A stretch of 64,000 nt of DNA, from contig JADJFA010000022.1 of the NCBI GenBank assembly GCA_016708875.1, forward strand, positions 39,067-103,066. Direction: 5' to 3'. Source of the stretch: Lewinellaceae bacterium (GTDB lineage Bacteria; Bacteroidota; Bacteroidia; Chitinophagales; Saprospiraceae). Positions 16,565 through 25,606 of this stretch are shown piece by piece. The position numbers and the translations under genes are program-made. The stretch's first letter is position 1; every line of letters begins with the position of its first letter. The notes under the pieces were generated by a model. It was not told the origin of the DNA and ran no database searches. It saw only the letters and a program-made list of their open reading frames with translations.

Positions 16565-17239
16565 ATGAAACTTATATACACCGTTCTGATTTCCCTTGGC
16601 ACTGTCTTTTGTGCCCATGCTTCCACCCTATCAAGCAGTTCATTGTTCCGCGATTGTGACACTATTTTAACGATAGAAGGTAAAATATACCTATGCCACA
16701 TACTCCAACAAGACAGGGAGGAAATACAATTTTCACTTTGCACCGATCCTGACGAAAAAGTATATGTGATCCCAAAACGTAGGATTTCAAGCATTGCCTT
16801 TGGTCAGGTAAACGGTATTGATGAAACTTTGACAAAAAACGCAGGCTCTGCAATAAAATCTAAGCCCATTGTCAAAAAACCAAGCCCAAAAAGGCCTCTC
16901 AAGCAAAAGCATCAACCGACTAACGAAGAGTTAGCCTCCAGAGCATTTTGGCAAGGGATACTAAGTATAGTGTTGACTGCCAGCATAATATTAATACCTG
17001 TGGGCTTTGTGCTTGGGGTGTTCGCTGTTTCCGAGGGAGGAAAGTTGCTGGAAACGACAAAACGCAACTCAAAATTCAAAAAAATACGCAGAAGAGCGCG
17101 ATGGGCCATCATACTTGGAAGTCTCAGTATGATGCTTTCTATCGGTTTTATCATATGGCTCTTAAATGCCTTTAGCAAGATAGATTTTCCTGATTTTGAA
17201 GGCTTATCAACTAAGGACTGGATTTGGATGAATGGCTAA
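16565..17239 (+). CDS. Membrane protein with signal peptide and two C-terminal helices
   Basis: 224 residues from ATG 16565 (MKLIYTVLISLGTVFCAHAS, a signal peptide). The N-terminal domain (CDTILTIEGKIYLCHILQ ... VYVIPKRRISSIAFG) resembles the small beta domain found in many Bacteroidota proteins that begin with a D.I....G....CKV pattern. A Lys/Pro-rich linker follows, then two hydrophobic segments (GILSIVLTASIILIPVGFVLG and WAIILGSLSMMLSIGFIIWLL) with a basic loop between (KRNSKFKKIRRRAR), similar to DUF4190-like helical pairs. No function is known. A terminator-like hairpin follows at 17377. Confidence 0.65.
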   Translation: MKLIYTVLISLGTVFCAHASTLSSSSLFRDCDTILTIEGKIYLCHILQQDREEIQFSLCTDPDEKVYVIPKRRISSIAFGQVNGIDETLTKNAGSAIKSKPIVKKPSPKRPLKQKHQPTNEELASRAFWQGILSIVLTASIILIPVGFVLGVFAVSEGGKLLETTKRNSKFKKIRRRARWAIILGSLSMMLSIGFIIWLLNAFSKIDFPDFEGLSTKDWIWMNG

Positions 17240-17376
17240 AGGAAAAAATTAGTAAAAAAAACATTGTATTGTTCACGCATTCAAATTTTCTGACATCCTT
17301 ATGCAACCACTACCCTAGAAATATTGCCTTTGAGAACAAAGAACACGCACTAATTCTTGTACGCTTTTTCCTCCCG

Positions 17377-17409
17377 CCTCGTGCTTCCCTTCGCACGGGG
17401 CTTTTTTTT
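17377..17409 (+). terminator. Rho-independent terminator
   Basis: CCTCGTGC pairs with GCACGGGG (one G-T pair) around TTCCCTTC, followed by CTTTTTTTT. It lies about 140 bases after the membrane protein and just before the purL promoter, isolating the two units. Nothing coding is seen in 17240-17376. Confidence 0.8.
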
Positions 17410-17466
17410 GTGCAAACCATCCACTTTTCCTGTGAGTGAACTGCCCCAGTTACCGACCGGGCAATG

Positions 17467-17474
17467 TAACTTTG
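17467..17474 (+). promoter_or_regulatory. -7 promoter box for purL
   Basis: TAACTTTG matches TAnnTTTG exactly, giving a leader of roughly 70 bases before ATG 17549. The leader holds a hairpin: ACCCGCC (17497-17503) pairs with GGCGGGT (17517-17523). I see no purine riboswitch. Confidence 0.6.
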
Positions 17475-17548
17475 CGCCTTCAAAAATCTCTCATTTACCC
17501 GCCGAAGTTTAACGAAGGCGGGTCTTTCACCTCTCTCGCTCCCTCTTC

Positions 17549-19774
17549 ATGGACGTAACCGTCGAAACCGCCAAAAGCCTCGGCCTCACTGCCGATGAAT
17601 TTGAAAAGATCAAGCAACTTCTGGGCCGCGTGCCCAACTTCACCGAACTCAGTATTTTCTCCGTGATGTGGAGCGAGCACTGCTCGTACAAGAATTCCAT
17701 CCTCCAACTCAAAACCCTGCCCCGCGACGGCAAACGGCTGCTCGTGGCCGCAGGGGAAGAAAACGCAGGGCTAGTGGACATCGGCGGCGGACTTGGCTGC
17801 GTGTTCAAAATCGAAAGTCACAACCACCCTTCTGCCATTGAGCCATACCAGGGCGCAGCTACGGGTGTGGGCGGCATTCACCGCGACATCTTCACGATGG
17901 GCGCAAGACCGATTGCGGCACTCAATTCGCTCCGTTTTGGAACGCCCGACACGCCGCGTATGAAAAACCTCATTCGGGGCGTAGTAAAAGGCATCGGCGA
18001 CTATGGCAATTGTTTCGGCGTACCTACAGTTGGTGGTGAAGTGTATTTCATGCCTTGCTACAACCATGATATTTTGGTGAATGCCATGTCGGCGGGCATC
18101 GTGAAAGCGGGTGAAACAGTGAGTGCGACGGCTGGCGGACCAGGTAATCCGGTTTTCATCGTCGGTTCGGCTACCGGAAAAGACGGTATTCACGGCGCCA
18201 CGTTTGCTTCCGCCGATTTGGGTGAAGACTCGCACGAAGATTTGCCTGCTGTACAGGTGGGTGACCCGTTTCAGGAAAAATTGTTGCTGGAGGCCACACT
18301 GGAAGCCATAAAAACCGGGGCCATCGTCGGAATGCAAGACATGGGTGCTGCGGGCATTACCTGTTCCACCTCCGAAATGAGCGCCAAGGCCGGATGCGGG
18401 ATGCGTATTGACCTGAGCAAAGTCCCCACCCGCCAGGCCAACATGAAAGATTGGGAAATCCTGCTTTCCGAAAGCCAGGAACGCATGCTCATCGTGGTGA
18501 AACCAGGAAGAGAATCGGAAATTTTGACCATTTTTGAAAAATGGGACCTGGACTGCGCCCAAATCGGCGTAACCATCGAAGGCGATATCCTTGAATATCA
18601 TTACGAAGGCAAACTGGTGGCCAATGTCCCCGCTGACCCACTTGTATTGGGCGGTGGCGCACCCGTATATGTGCGCGAGCAAAAACGCCCGGATTATCTG
18701 GATGAAATTGAAAAATTCGATATCTCCAATATCAAAATTTCCCAATTTCCCAATCTGCAGGAAGCGGCCAAAAAACTTTGGAATTCCCCGAACCTGGCTT
18801 CCAAAAACTGGATTACCCAGCAATACGACTCCATGGTGCAAACGGCAACCATGACTACCAACCGTGTATCTGATGCCGCGGTCGTGTATGTGAAAGGGAC
18901 GAAGAAAGCCCTTGTGCTCACAACGGATTGCAACTCGGCATACGTCTACGCCGATCCCCACAAAGGCGGTATGATAGCGGTGGCGGAGGCTGCGCGAAAC
19001 ATAGTGTGTGCGGGCGGCGAACCCGTGGCCATTACCAATTGCCTGAACTTTGGCAACCCTTACAACCCGGAGGTTTATTACCAATTTGCGGAAGCCATTC
19101 GCGGCATGGGCGATGCATGCCGCAAGTTTGAGACCCCTGTAACGGGTGGCAACGTGAGTTTTTACAACCAATACACCAAGGGCGGCCAAACCGTCCCGGT
19201 CTACCCCACCCCAACCATTGGAATGTTGGGAATGCTCGACGATTACGAACAGATGATGACGCTCGATTTCAAGCGGGAAGGCGACGTCATTTACCTAATC
19301 GGCACAAGCCGCGACGATCTTGGAAGCAGCGAATATCTGCGTGGAGTACTGGGAATTGAGTTCAGCCCTTGCCCGTATTTCGAGCTTGAAGAGGAGTTCT
19401 CCATCCAACAAGTGGTCAAAAAAGCCATTGGTCGGAAACTCGTGGAATCCGCACACGACGTAAGTGACGGCGGCGTTTTTGCCAACCTTTTGGAAAGTGC
19501 AATGCCACAGGGGCTGGGATTTGAGGTAGTGTCGAAAGCAGGAATTCGCAAAGACGCCTGGCTTTTTGGAGAGGCGCAAAGTCGGGTAGTTGTCAGCATC
19601 GCGACAGAACAAGTGGCAGCCTTTGAGCGTTTTTTACAGTCTGAACAAACGCCATTTGAAAAGATGGGCGAAGTGAAAGGCAAGTCCGTTGTGGTAGATG
19701 GAGAGGATTGGGGTGCTGTGACGGATTGGAAACGGACTTATGATACGCGTCTTTCGCAAATAATGAACGATTAG
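17549..19774 (+). CDS. purL: Phosphoribosylformylglycinamidine synthase subunit PurL
   Basis: 741 residues, the normal size of the small-type PurL. It catalyses ATP-dependent amidation of FGAR to FGAM in de novo purine synthesis, taking ammonia from a separate PurQ with PurS as bridge; neither partner is in the window. Visible signatures are [11 protein letters not shown] near residue 32-42, [21 protein letters not shown] (ATP and metal binding), [31 protein letters not shown], and in the second half [33 protein letters not shown] and [17 protein letters not shown]. All expected motifs are present. A single-gene unit with its own promoter box is likely. Confidence 0.97.
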   Translation: MDVTVETAKSLGLTADEFEKIKQLLGRVPNFTELSIFSVMWSEHCSYKNSILQLKTLPRDGKRLLVAAGEENAGLVDIGGGLGCVFKIESHNHPSAIEPYQGAATGVGGIHRDIFTMGARPIAALNSLRFGTPDTPRMKNLIRGVVKGIGDYGNCFGVPTVGGEVYFMPCYNHDILVNAMSAGIVKAGETVSATAGGPGNPVFIVGSATGKDGIHGATFASADLGEDSHEDLPAVQVGDPFQEKLLLEATLEAIKTGAIVGMQDMGAAGITCSTSEMSAKAGCGMRIDLSKVPTRQANMKDWEILLSESQERMLIVVKPGRESEILTIFEKWDLDCAQIGVTIEGDILEYHYEGKLVANVPADPLVLGGGAPVYVREQKRPDYLDEIEKFDISNIKISQFPNLQEAAKKLWNSPNLASKNWITQQYDSMVQTATMTTNRVSDAAVVYVKGTKKALVLTTDCNSAYVYADPHKGGMIAVAEAARNIVCAGGEPVAITNCLNFGNPYNPEVYYQFAEAIRGMGDACRKFETPVTGGNVSFYNQYTKGGQTVPVYPTPTIGMLGMLDDYEQMMTLDFKREGDVIYLIGTSRDDLGSSEYLRGVLGIEFSPCPYFELEEEFSIQQVVKKAIGRKLVESAHDVSDGGVFANLLESAMPQGLGFEVVSKAGIRKDAWLFGEAQSRVVVSIATEQVAAFERFLQSEQTPFEKMGEVKGKSVVVDGEDWGAVTDWKRTYDTRLSQIMND

Positions 19775-19805
19775 TGGAGTCTATTACCAAATTTAGACTC
19801 AGATT

Positions 19806-19890
19806 TTTAGCCACTAATTTCACCAATTTACACTAATTAAGGGAACAGAAAATCTCATTCGTGCAAATTTGTGTAATTCGTGGCTACTAA
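19806..19890. repeat. Imperfect palindrome TTAGCCAC..AATT..CACxAATT
   Basis: TTTAGCCACTAATTTCACC on the left is imperfectly complementary to GTGTAATTCGTGGCTACTAA on the right, with internal AATTTxCACxAAT units. It lies between purL and the TlpA-like gene and could form a hairpin in the intergenic RNA. Confidence 0.6.
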
Positions 19891-19924
19891 AAACAGCTCG
19901 ATTTCTCTTCTTAAATTTTTGAAA

Positions 19925-20989
19925 ATGAACAAGTTAAAATCTCTTTTTCTCCTATTGCTCCCGGTTTTTGCAGTAATGATGGCCTGCGACAGCCAAGCAA
20001 ACAGCCATGCCATCAAAGGCACTATTTCCGGCGCCTCCAATCTCCAGGTATCACTTGATCTAGCCCATTTCGACCGCTCCAATGTGGGCCTTGGCAAAGC
20101 AACCTGTGATGCTAACGGAGCATTTGAAATCAAATCAGAAAAGCCTTGGGATGAAGGGCTTTACCGCCTCAGAATCGGCGCAAAACAGTTTTACTTTATC
20201 ATGGACGGCAAAGAATCCGTGGTTGAGCTCACAGGTGACCTTGCTACCATTGACCGCATGGACATGCAGATCAAGGGTTCTGAAACGATGACTTGCTATG
20301 CTGGCATTGTCAAGGAATTGATTGCCAATCAGTTGAAAACCCCGGAAGATGCCAAAGCGTTTATCGAGCGCGGCTGCACTCCGCTGATGAAGGCATTCCT
20401 TACCACCCAATTGCTTGGTCAAAGTGCCGGACCATTTATTGAAGACTTTAAGGCTCAAAGCCAAAGCCTAAATACTGCTATGCCCGGCTCGAAATATGCC
20501 AAGGATTTTGGCGCTATGGTCACCGGGCTTGAGGCCCAAAAAAACCAGCAACAAGCAGGCGAAACCATTGCTGTCGGTATGCCGGCACCTGATATCAGTT
20601 TGCCTGACCCATCGGGAAAAGTCCGCTCGCTCTCCTCGCTGAAAGGCAAGGTTGTGCTCCTCGATTTTTGGGCTTCCTGGTGCGGTCCTTGCCGCAAAGC
20701 CAACCCGCATGTGGTGGAAGTGTACAACAAGTACAAAAGCAAGGGCTTTGACGTGTTCAGCGTCTCGCTTGATAGGCCGGAGGGCAAGCAAAAATGGGAA
20801 GATGCCATCAAGCAGGATGGCCTTGTTTGGAACAACCATGTCAGCGACCTCAAGTTTTGGGATTCAGCCCCTGCAGGCGTTTATGGCGTGCGCTCCATTC
20901 CCAAGACCTTCCTCATTGGCAAAGACGGCAAAATCGTGGCAGTCAACCCGCGCGACAATCTGGAAGCGGAACTGCTGAAGGTGTTGTAA
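19925..20989 (+). CDS. TlpA-like thiol-disulfide oxidoreductase lipoprotein (DUF4369 N-terminus)
   Basis: 354 residues from ATG 19925 (MNKLKSLFLL); the frame opens upstream at 19880 but that would bury the signal. The signal ends in a lipobox with Cys 21 (FAVMMAC), so a lipid anchor is expected. Residues about 28-120 form a DUF4369-type beta domain (AIKGTISGASNLQVSLDLAH), followed by a helical linker. The C-terminal thioredoxin fold (about 215-354) has FWASWCGPCRKANP with active-site Cys 253 and Cys 256, and the cis-Pro region GVRSIPKTFLIGKDG. It probably reduces or exchanges disulfides in the periplasm, as in cytochrome maturation or stress. The architecture is typical of Bacteroidota. Confidence 0.92.
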   Translation: MNKLKSLFLLLLPVFAVMMACDSQANSHAIKGTISGASNLQVSLDLAHFDRSNVGLGKATCDANGAFEIKSEKPWDEGLYRLRIGAKQFYFIMDGKESVVELTGDLATIDRMDMQIKGSETMTCYAGIVKELIANQLKTPEDAKAFIERGCTPLMKAFLTTQLLGQSAGPFIEDFKAQSQSLNTAMPGSKYAKDFGAMVTGLEAQKNQQQAGETIAVGMPAPDISLPDPSGKVRSLSSLKGKVVLLDFWASWCGPCRKANPHVVEVYNKYKSKGFDVFSVSLDRPEGKQKWEDAIKQDGLVWNNHVSDLKFWDSAPAGVYGVRSIPKTFLIGKDGKIVAVNPRDNLEAELLKVL

Positions 20990-21020
20990 TTGTGAATTTG
21001 GTGGATTTGTGTCGTTGACA

Positions 21021-21137
21021 TAATCGTGAGGGCCACGGATGGCACGGATAAGACACGGATTGCACGGATTTTTGTTCATAATGGGAAAATCCGTGCAATC
21101 CGTGTCTCATCCGTGCCATCCGTGGCCCACACGATTA
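21021..21137. repeat. Near-perfect inverted repeat, about 52-bp arms
   Basis: Arms 21021-21072 and 21086-21137 are reverse complements with two mismatches, enclosing a 13-base loop. Each arm is itself a tandem of CACGGAT-containing units. It lies downstream of the TlpA-like gene and before the MOSC gene, and it could form a very stable hairpin. Confidence 0.9.
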
Positions 21138-21197
21138 ATACAAGCATAGGGATATTTTCATCCTTACTCTGGTCAAGAAAACTGACGAAATGATCTA

Positions 21198-22019
21198 ATG
21201 ACACCCTCTCCCACCCTCTCCGAAATCTGGATTTACCCAATTAAATCATTGGGCGGCATCGCGTTAAAAGAGGCCGTAGCAGAAGTGCGCGGCCTTCGTT
21301 ATGACCGACGCTGGATGCTGGTGGACGACACGGGGCGCTTTGTCACACAAAGAGAAATCCCAACCATGGCATTGCTTGGAACCGCCATTGAGCCACCCTA
21401 TCTAAGCGTCTTTTGGAAAAGCAAACCATCAGAGAATGTACAAATTCCCCTCGAAATCGAGGCTTCTGAATTTCCAAAACTTAGGGTAGAAATTTGGGGG
21501 GACAAATGTCCCGCCCGCGTTTTGTCCAACGAGATAAACCAATGGTTCTCTCACCATCTGGGACAAAACTTGCGCCTTGTATATATGCCCAACACCACGC
21601 GCCGACGTGCCGATGGCCGATACGCGCCCCCAGGGCATCATGTCAGTTTCGCCGATGGGTTTCCATACCTGATTATCGGCCAAGCCTCGCTCGACGATCT
21701 CAATACCCGCCTTGCCCAGGCCCTGCCAATGAACCGCTTCCGACCCAATTTTGTCTTTACCGGCGGACAGCCGTTCGAGGAAGATACATGGGAACAGTTT
21801 TCCATCAATCTTCAGCCATTTCAGGGTGTGAAACCATGTGCTCGTTGCACCATAACAACTACTGATCAGGACACGGCTGCCAGAGCTGCTGAGCCCTTGA
21901 AAACCCTGGCCACGTTTCGGAAATTTGGCAATAGAATCCTTTTTGGGCAAAATGTGGTGTGGTTGGGAATGGAAGAATCTCTTGTACGGGTGGGAGATTT
22001 AATTCAGCCCGCCAAATAA
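21198..22019 (+). CDS. MOSC domain-containing protein
   Basis: 273 residues. The N-terminal beta-barrel module (LSEIWIYPIKSLGGIAL, then GLRYDRRWMLVDDTGRFVTQRE) matches the MOSC N-terminal domain. The MOSC domain proper follows with YAPPGHHVSFADGFPYLIIGQASLDDLN, MNRFRPNFVFTGGQPFEED and KPCARCTITTTDQDT, where the conserved Cys is the presumed molybdenum-cofactor ligand. Relatives (YcbX, mARC) reduce N-hydroxylated compounds using molybdenum cofactor and an electron carrier; that role here is inferred from the family. No membrane segment is seen. The last 16 bases overlap the 3' end of the convergent methyltransferase gene. Confidence 0.9.
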   Translation: MTPSPTLSEIWIYPIKSLGGIALKEAVAEVRGLRYDRRWMLVDDTGRFVTQREIPTMALLGTAIEPPYLSVFWKSKPSENVQIPLEIEASEFPKLRVEIWGDKCPARVLSNEINQWFSHHLGQNLRLVYMPNTTRRRADGRYAPPGHHVSFADGFPYLIIGQASLDDLNTRLAQALPMNRFRPNFVFTGGQPFEEDTWEQFSINLQPFQGVKPCARCTITTTDQDTAARAAEPLKTLATFRKFGNRILFGQNVVWLGMEESLVRVGDLIQPAK

Positions 22020-22738
22020 AAATCCTCGGTCATTTTCTGAAATTCTTCAGAATAATCGCCCCCTGTTTTTCCTGCATACATGCATATTTCTTCACGCTGG
22101 ATTGCGTAGGGGCTTTTTTCAAACTGCAAAAGCAAACGCTCTACAGGTTTTCCAGGTCGGCTGCGTACTTCGGCTATCCGCGTCCAATACAGGCCCTGTG
22201 GAACAGCAAGTTCGCAAAGGCGAAGGCCTTCACGTTCGGGAAGGATAACACAAAATTTACCCTTGGCAGTGAGCAATTGGGAAGCACAGGCCAGCAAATC
22301 TCCCGGAGAAAGTGTAGCAGTGTGTCTGCCGAGACTCCGCGCTTGGTCGGGCGAAGTAGTGCGCTCAGAAAAAAAAGGAGGATTGCTTACGATCAGATCA
22401 TAATGATCCGCAATGGTTTGGGCAAAGTCCTGAACTGAACCAGCCCATATTTCCAGTTGCTCCGCCCATGGGCTGGCAGCAAAATTGTCGCGTGCAAGCA
22501 CTGCGGAAGGCGGGTGAATTTCAATTCCTAAACCATCCCAATTTTGTTCGCCTGAAAGTCGTTGCGCAACCATCAGCGCAATTACTCCTGTGCCCGTACC
22601 AATATCCAAAAAACGCCTTGCCCCTTGTACATCGGCCCAAGCACCCAGCAGCACGGCATCGGTGCCGACGGGTTGCGAGGCGCCTTCTTGCTCTACACTA
22701 AATTTTTTGAAACGAAACGCTGGCAATGGCATGAGCAC
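22004..22738 (-). CDS. tRNA1(Val) adenine-N6 methyltransferase (TrmN6/YfiC-like)
   Basis: 244 residues; a start two codons downstream (22732) is equally possible. The class I methyltransferase fold has the SAM motif FLDIGTGTGVIALMVAQR, the acidic motif II LGIEIHPPSAVLARDNF, and the catalytic NPPFF typical of N6-adenine methyltransferases (YDLIVSNPPFFSERT). The N-terminal FRFKKFSVEQEGASQPVGTDAVLLG is the family opening that separates TrmN6 from other NPPY enzymes. It methylates A37 of tRNA-Val in E. coli. Its start lies inside the last 41 bases of the upstream phospholipase-D-like gene, so translation is probably coupled, although the two products act in different compartments. Confidence 0.88.
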   Translation of the reverse strand: MLMPLPAFRFKKFSVEQEGASQPVGTDAVLLGAWADVQGARRFLDIGTGTGVIALMVAQRLSGEQNWDGLGIEIHPPSAVLARDNFAASPWAEQLEIWAGSVQDFAQTIADHYDLIVSNPPFFSERTTSPDQARSLGRHTATLSPGDLLACASQLLTAKGKFCVILPEREGLRLCELAVPQGLYWTRIAEVRSRPGKPVERLLLQFEKSPYAIQREEICMYAGKTGGDYSEEFQKMTEDFYLAG

Positions 22739-24866
22739 TAACGAAAGTGAGGAAATATTGGCCGGGTTTTAAGCCTGCAATGTTGAAGCTTGATTGAATT
22801 CCTGCAACCCAATTTTCAGATAGCAAGACCTGCCCAAGTGCATTTTTTATCCAAATAACACCCTCCTCTTCTGGCAATCCACGCAATTCGAGAAACTCAG
22901 AAGCAGGGTTTGGAAAGATCGAAAGCCCTTCGCTCTGATGACTAAAAACACTGGACGGAAATTCGCCCCAGCGTTTTTCAAATTCTGCCTTGAACAAGCT
23001 CGCAAGTACAGGATGATGAAGCACGAGTGTATTCTCGTCATTGGCAGTCTCCGCAGCAACAGACCAATTGTGCGAACCTGTAACAACTGTGGGATCAGAA
23101 GTCCAGTCGTAAGCGTCCACAACACCGTATTTGTGATGGAATTCGCCCGTCAGGTTATGGTGGCGAACGTTCACGCCATTATTGAGCAAATGTTGGTATT
23201 CAGCGCCGTTGTCGTTGATGTTTTCCATGATACCACGGACTGGAACACCTGTGTCGTGGATGTCTACAAGCGCATTGCCCAATTCATTTTTGGTAAAAGA
23301 AAACAAGGCAAAAAGTGCCTCGTTTTGGGCGCTTCGGAGCACCGTTTCGAGGCGGCTGGTTGTCTGATCGGAAGGTGAAAAATAAGACTCCACCGGGTAT
23401 CCACCGATGATAAATTGGTGGGGCGTATTGTCGAGTTTCACGGCTCCAAAACGGCTTTCAAGCAAATCAGGTTGGGGGCCATCGCTGCCCCACATTTCTT
23501 CAAATTCAATTTCGTAAGTCCGCGCAAGTGATTGATCCTGAATGAACAAGGTATTGTTGAAGTCGGTTACAATATTCTGATTTGTCCAGTTCAAGGAACC
23601 ACTCATTACCCACGATTTGTCTGGAATATCGGCATCAATCACCATAAATTTGTTGTGCATAATGGCCATATCATTGCCATAAAGCAGCGGAAAAAGAGGC
23701 GCGGGATCGAGTGCGGGATTGCTGGCTGCGCTGGCTGCAATGTAACGAACCTGCACCCCGCGGGCGTGTGCGGCTTTGACAGCATTGGTGAGGTCGCTGC
23801 GGTTGTTGTTATAAATCGCCAAATCAAGCGTTTGCTGGGCAGCATCAATTCGGGCAATGGTCTCTGCCAGCACTTCCTCGTAGCTTGTTCCGTTTGGGAT
23901 ATAGCCGTTGGCGAAAGCAGGGTCGATACTATGGTTGAAGTAAGTTTTGATTTCTCCAGAAGAGAGCGACTGAGTAGCAAAAGGTATGGGTTCGGAAAGG
24001 ATGGTCTGCCCAATGTGCTGGGCTTCGATTTGAATCCAGTAGATTGTTCCGGGTGTGAGGTTGGTTAAAAGGTAACTGTGATTAGTGGTGTAACCTGGGA
24101 CTGGCAGCTCATCGTTGGGTGTAGCATTGGTCCCGATATGGAGTACACAATTGGAGGACAAACTGGTTTCCCAGGAGAGTCGGAAACCTGAAGTACTTAT
24201 CTCGGACTGTACCAGTTTCTGTGGAAAAAAAAAGCATGATTCTGCCACAAAATCGTCGGTGTCGCGAGGCAATAGTTGGTAATCGTCGTACTCGGAAAGG
24301 ATGGCCCTAAGCCTGACGGGGCCAGATGGAATGCCATTCCCAATGATGGGATGCGCGCTGTTCAGGTATATTTTGGCAGTTGCCCCTTCTGAATCCGAAA
24401 TGCCAAAAGAGCCGCCATTGTTGAAAGTGCCACCCGCGCTTCCAAATGAAATACATTCAAATTCAACGAGTTGGCTTTCAAAATTGTCAGAAATCTGCGA
24501 AAGTGAAATGGCCTTTGGGCTGGGCAATGCGTTGCCCGTTGAAATAATAGTAAACGAGGTAATGGGGGTTATCTCCAATAAGCCGTGATAAGAAACCATC
24601 GTGCCGCTTACCTCAATGCTGTCGCCCGGAAACACCGCCCCGTCAAATCCTGCAACTGAGCCCGTGCCCGGAAACGCCGCAATTCCTCCAGTGCCATCTT
24701 GCAAATAGCGGATTTTACCCAATTCAGAACCATTGGTTACGATACCGCGCACCGTGACCGTATTGCCCAAAGGCTGATCGCGCGCGTCGGCTATGGTTTG
24801 GGCGAAAAACGAGTGTTGAAAAAGGGCGAGTAGGAGGATTAAAATGAATAGCCTGTTGAAAATCAT
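22698..24866 (-). CDS. Secreted phospholipase D-like protein with T9SS type A sorting domain
   Basis: 722 residues from ATG 24866 (MIFNRLFILILLLALF, signal peptide ending near FFAQ). An N-terminal OB-fold-like domain (VTVRGIVTNGSELGKIRYLQ ... DSIEVSGTM) and a fibronectin-III-like domain (about 220-310) precede two phospholipase D modules. The first HKD motif reads MHNKFMVIDADIPDKSWVMSGSLNWT; the second reads FHHKYGVVDAYDW with VTGSHNWS. Both keep the His and Lys; each Asp lies four residues after the Lys as expected. The C-terminus is a T9SS type A domain (LSIFPNPASEFLEL ... GQYFLTFVS). It is probably a surface or released phosphodiesterase or nuclease; the OB fold hints at nucleic acid, but the substrate is not shown. 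Confidence 0.88.
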   Translation of the reverse strand: MIFNRLFILILLLALFQHSFFAQTIADARDQPLGNTVTVRGIVTNGSELGKIRYLQDGTGGIAAFPGTGSVAGFDGAVFPGDSIEVSGTMVSYHGLLEITPITSFTIISTGNALPSPKAISLSQISDNFESQLVEFECISFGSAGGTFNNGGSFGISDSEGATAKIYLNSAHPIIGNGIPSGPVRLRAILSEYDDYQLLPRDTDDFVAESCFFFPQKLVQSEISTSGFRLSWETSLSSNCVLHIGTNATPNDELPVPGYTTNHSYLLTNLTPGTIYWIQIEAQHIGQTILSEPIPFATQSLSSGEIKTYFNHSIDPAFANGYIPNGTSYEEVLAETIARIDAAQQTLDLAIYNNNRSDLTNAVKAAHARGVQVRYIAASAASNPALDPAPLFPLLYGNDMAIMHNKFMVIDADIPDKSWVMSGSLNWTNQNIVTDFNNTLFIQDQSLARTYEIEFEEMWGSDGPQPDLLESRFGAVKLDNTPHQFIIGGYPVESYFSPSDQTTSRLETVLRSAQNEALFALFSFTKNELGNALVDIHDTGVPVRGIMENINDNGAEYQHLLNNGVNVRHHNLTGEFHHKYGVVDAYDWTSDPTVVTGSHNWSVAAETANDENTLVLHHPVLASLFKAEFEKRWGEFPSSVFSHQSEGLSIFPNPASEFLELRGLPEEEGVIWIKNALGQVLLSENWVAGIQSSFNIAGLKPGQYFLTFVSAHAIASVSFQKI

Positions 24867-24954
24867 TGCTTTTGCATTGAACCGGGCAGTTGGGGTTTCC
24901 ATCATTTCTCAGTACTGAGTGAAATGCAAGGGCGAAGTTCCTCATTTTTGCGCC

Positions 24955-25485
24955 ATGGAAAAAATTAGCATGGAAAACCTGGGCAGAATGTCTGTACCCG
25001 ATTTTAAAAGCCGCCCAAAACTCCCGCTCGTGCTGGTGCTCGACAGCGTGCGCTCCGGCCTCAATGTCGGCTCTATTTTCCGCACTGCCGATGCATTCGC
25101 TCTAGAACGGATACTACTCTGTGGCATCACTGCCCAACATCCCCATCGTGAGATATTGAAAACGGCCCTTGGCAGCACCGATTCGGTGGACTGGGAATAT
25201 TTCCCCCATGCAAGCGAAGCCGTTCGGCAGTTAAAAAACGAGGGCTACGAAGTTTTCGCCATTGAACAAACGAGCCAAAAAATATGGCTGCAAGATTTTG
25301 CACCGCAAAATGAAAAAAAATATGCGTTCGTATTGGGAAATGAGGTAGAAGGTGTTGATAATGAAACGCTTGCTTTGTGCGATGGGGCATTGGAGATACC
25401 GCAATTTGGCACAAAACATTCACTGAATGTTGCCGTTGCGGCGGGGATTGTGACTTGGGAATTTGTGCGAGCGATGAAGGAATAA
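24955..25485 (+). CDS. SpoU-family (TrmH-like) RNA 2'-O-methyltransferase
   Basis: 176 residues from ATG 24955 (MEKISMENLGRMS); an in-frame ATG at 24919 lies upstream of the likely promoter region and is disfavoured. The SPOUT knot motifs are all present: LVLVLDSVRSGLNVGSIFRTADAF (motif 1, with the catalytic Arg), KYAFVLGNEVEGV (motif 2), and LEIPQFGTKHSLNVAVAAGIV (motif 3). There is no N-terminal L30e-like extension, so it is the short TrmH-type form. It methylates a ribose in tRNA or rRNA; the target nucleotide cannot be assigned. It is divergent from the phospholipase-D-like gene, with about 90 bases between the starts. Confidence 0.9.
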   Translation: MEKISMENLGRMSVPDFKSRPKLPLVLVLDSVRSGLNVGSIFRTADAFALERILLCGITAQHPHREILKTALGSTDSVDWEYFPHASEAVRQLKNEGYEVFAIEQTSQKIWLQDFAPQNEKKYAFVLGNEVEGVDNETLALCDGALEIPQFGTKHSLNVAVAAGIVTWEFVRAMKE

Positions 25486-25507
25486 ACGCATCATAAAAAG
25501 GTAGTCT

Positions 25508-25515
25508 TACCTTTG
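25508..25515 (+). promoter_or_regulatory. -7 promoter box for the ECF sigma gene
   Basis: TACCTTTG is an exact TAnnTTTG match, about 90 bases before the sigma factor ATG at 25607. This suggests at least one promoter read by the housekeeping sigma factor. Confidence 0.6.
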
Positions 25516-25606
25516 TCTGGCCTGTTTTTAGAATTTTTGATAAAATTTTTTGTTTCCGGGCAACCCATTTTGCCCAAACACCATCAAACACTTTGTTCAA
25601 ACCAAC

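Noticed and set aside
17475..17548. Purine riboswitch in the purL leader
   Set aside because: The leader is short, with a single simple hairpin of the CCCGCC repeat type; none of the conserved riboswitch loops is visible.
18721..18760. Repeat-like AATTTCCC run inside purL as an insertion
   Set aside because: The encoded [14 protein letters not shown] segment appears to be a normal variable loop of PurL; the repeat is only two units long.
17771..19189. Minus-strand open frame of 472 codons inside purL
   Set aside because: purL is unmistakable on the plus strand; the antisense frame has a His/Arg/Cys-rich composition typical of shadow frames.
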